This document shows, piece after piece, positions 58,991 to 59,527 of a DNA stretch of 59,527 bases (within the stretch, counting starts at the first letter, position 1; every line of letters begins with the position of its first letter). The stretch is from NCBI GenBank assembly GCA_035948415.1, contig DASZJD010000076.1:1-59527 (forward strand), written 5' to 3'. Position numbers and translations under genes: made by a program. This stretch comes from Acidimicrobiia bacterium. Its GTDB lineage: Bacteria; Actinomycetota; Acidimicrobiia; IMCC26256; PALSA-555. The notes beneath the pieces were generated by a model. That model was not told the DNA's origin and did no database searches. It saw only the letters and a list, made by a program, of their open reading frames with translations.

Positions 58991-59527
58991 TCAGGCCTCG
59001 GGAGTGCTTCGTCGCTGCGCCCGCGCTTCATATCGGCGAATACCCCACCGCATCGGCCGACCGACCAGCGGATAGAGGGCGCCTACCGCCCCGTATCGGC
59101 GGGGGGTCGTGAGGTGCGTGATTCGCCGCTCGATCATCTTGGCGACCGCGTCGGCAACGACCTTCGGCGGGTAGAGCTTGCCGGTATACGACTGCTCCTC
59201 GTCGAGGGACCAGATCTCGGTATCGATCGGACCGGGGCTGACGACGCCAACATGCACACCGGTACCGTCGAGGTCCACCCCGAGGCCGTGAGACCATCGC
59301 GAGAGCGCCGCCTTCGACGCGCCGTATGCGGACTCACCGGGGTTGGGGACATATCCGGCCACCGACGTGACGTTGACGATCGAGCCGTCCCTCCGCTCGA
59401 GCATCCCCGGCAGCGCTGCCATCGAGAGATACACGGGCGCGAAGAAGTTCACCGCCATGAGCCGCTCGATCTCCTCGACCGAGGTCCGGGCCGCATTCTT
59501 GTGAATGCTGATGCCGGCGTTGTTGAC
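58991..59527 (-). CDS. short-chain dehydrogenase/reductase, partial (5' end beyond right edge)
   Basis: The frame enters from the right edge and covers 178 residues to the stop. It begins with the NNAG motif (VNNAGISIHKNAARTSVEEI), then MAVNFFAPVYLSMAALPGML, IVNVTSVAGYVPNPGESAYG with the catalytic Ser and the YGASK motif (Tyr and Lys), and VVSPGPIDTEIW. The Rossmann glycine loop lies outside the window. It is a classical SDR that uses NAD(P)H; the substrate is unknown. The C-terminus is basic (RRYEARAQRRSTPEA). Confidence 0.9.
   Translation of the reverse strand, partial: VNNAGISIHKNAARTSVEEIERLMAVNFFAPVYLSMAALPGMLERRDGSIVNVTSVAGYVPNPGESAYGASKAALSRWSHGLGVDLDGTGVHVGVVSPGPIDTEIWSLDEEQSYTGKLYPPKVVADAVAKMIERRITHLTTPRRYGAVGALYPLVGRPMRWGIRRYEARAQRRSTPEA

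Overview
The window is very GC-rich DNA (GTG starts are common and stop/start overlaps of the GTGA type are frequent). It carries mycothiol and coenzyme F420 genes (a mycothiol amidase, CofC, three F420-type luciferase-like oxidoreductases), an actinobacterial LexA/ImuA'/ImuB/DnaE2 mutagenesis set, an LAxTG sorting signal and an AftD-like arabinofuranosyltransferase. Together these point to a free-living actinobacterium, plausibly of the Acidimicrobiia type. The class-level guess is inference; no rRNA is present.

Layout. 1-10 kb: a cupin protein cut by the left edge, three luciferase-like oxidoreductases, a PD-(D/E)XK nuclease, a PAP2 phosphatase, a DsbA-like protein, a quinone-reductase-like dehydrogenase, a lipoprotein, a thiolase and a YdjC-type deacetylase. 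10-20 kb: SCP2 sterol-carrier protein, mycothiol conjugate amidase, a secreted alpha/beta hydrolase, a class III cyclase next to an acyl-CoA dehydrogenase, a VIT-type transporter, a CtpE-like P-type ATPase with a PNPOx-fold protein, and an L,D-transpeptidase. 20-28 kb: the SOS mutagenesis genes dnaE2 and imuA'-imuB, each behind a LexA box but separated by three unrelated genes. 28-40 kb: methyltransferase, RNase HII, RpiB, MtnX-like phosphatase, a GH38 mannosidase, a tightly overlapped operon plsC-gpsA-unknown-cyclase, then cofC with a PIG-L deacetylase. 40-42.5 kb: a minus-strand set of gltX, tRNA-Gln, tRNA-Glu, an HU protein and a histone-H1-like basic protein. 42.5-57 kb: a cell-surface region with secreted proteins, two large membrane proteins of the AftD/YfhO-like kind, a flippase, a LamG-like membrane-anchored protein and a glycosyltransferase-sulfotransferase fusion. 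57-59.5 kb: a secreted phospholipase C-type enzyme and an SDR cut by the right edge.

The most interesting parts are the 726-residue glycosyltransferase-sulfotransferase fusion inside the surface-glycan region, the split and LexA-boxed mutasome whose dnaE2 has no ordinary start codon, the repeat-flanked ridA between those SOS genes, the HU plus separate H1-like tail gene pair, and the lipid-synthesis operon that ends in a nucleotide cyclase. No CRISPR array, phage or complete insertion sequence was seen.
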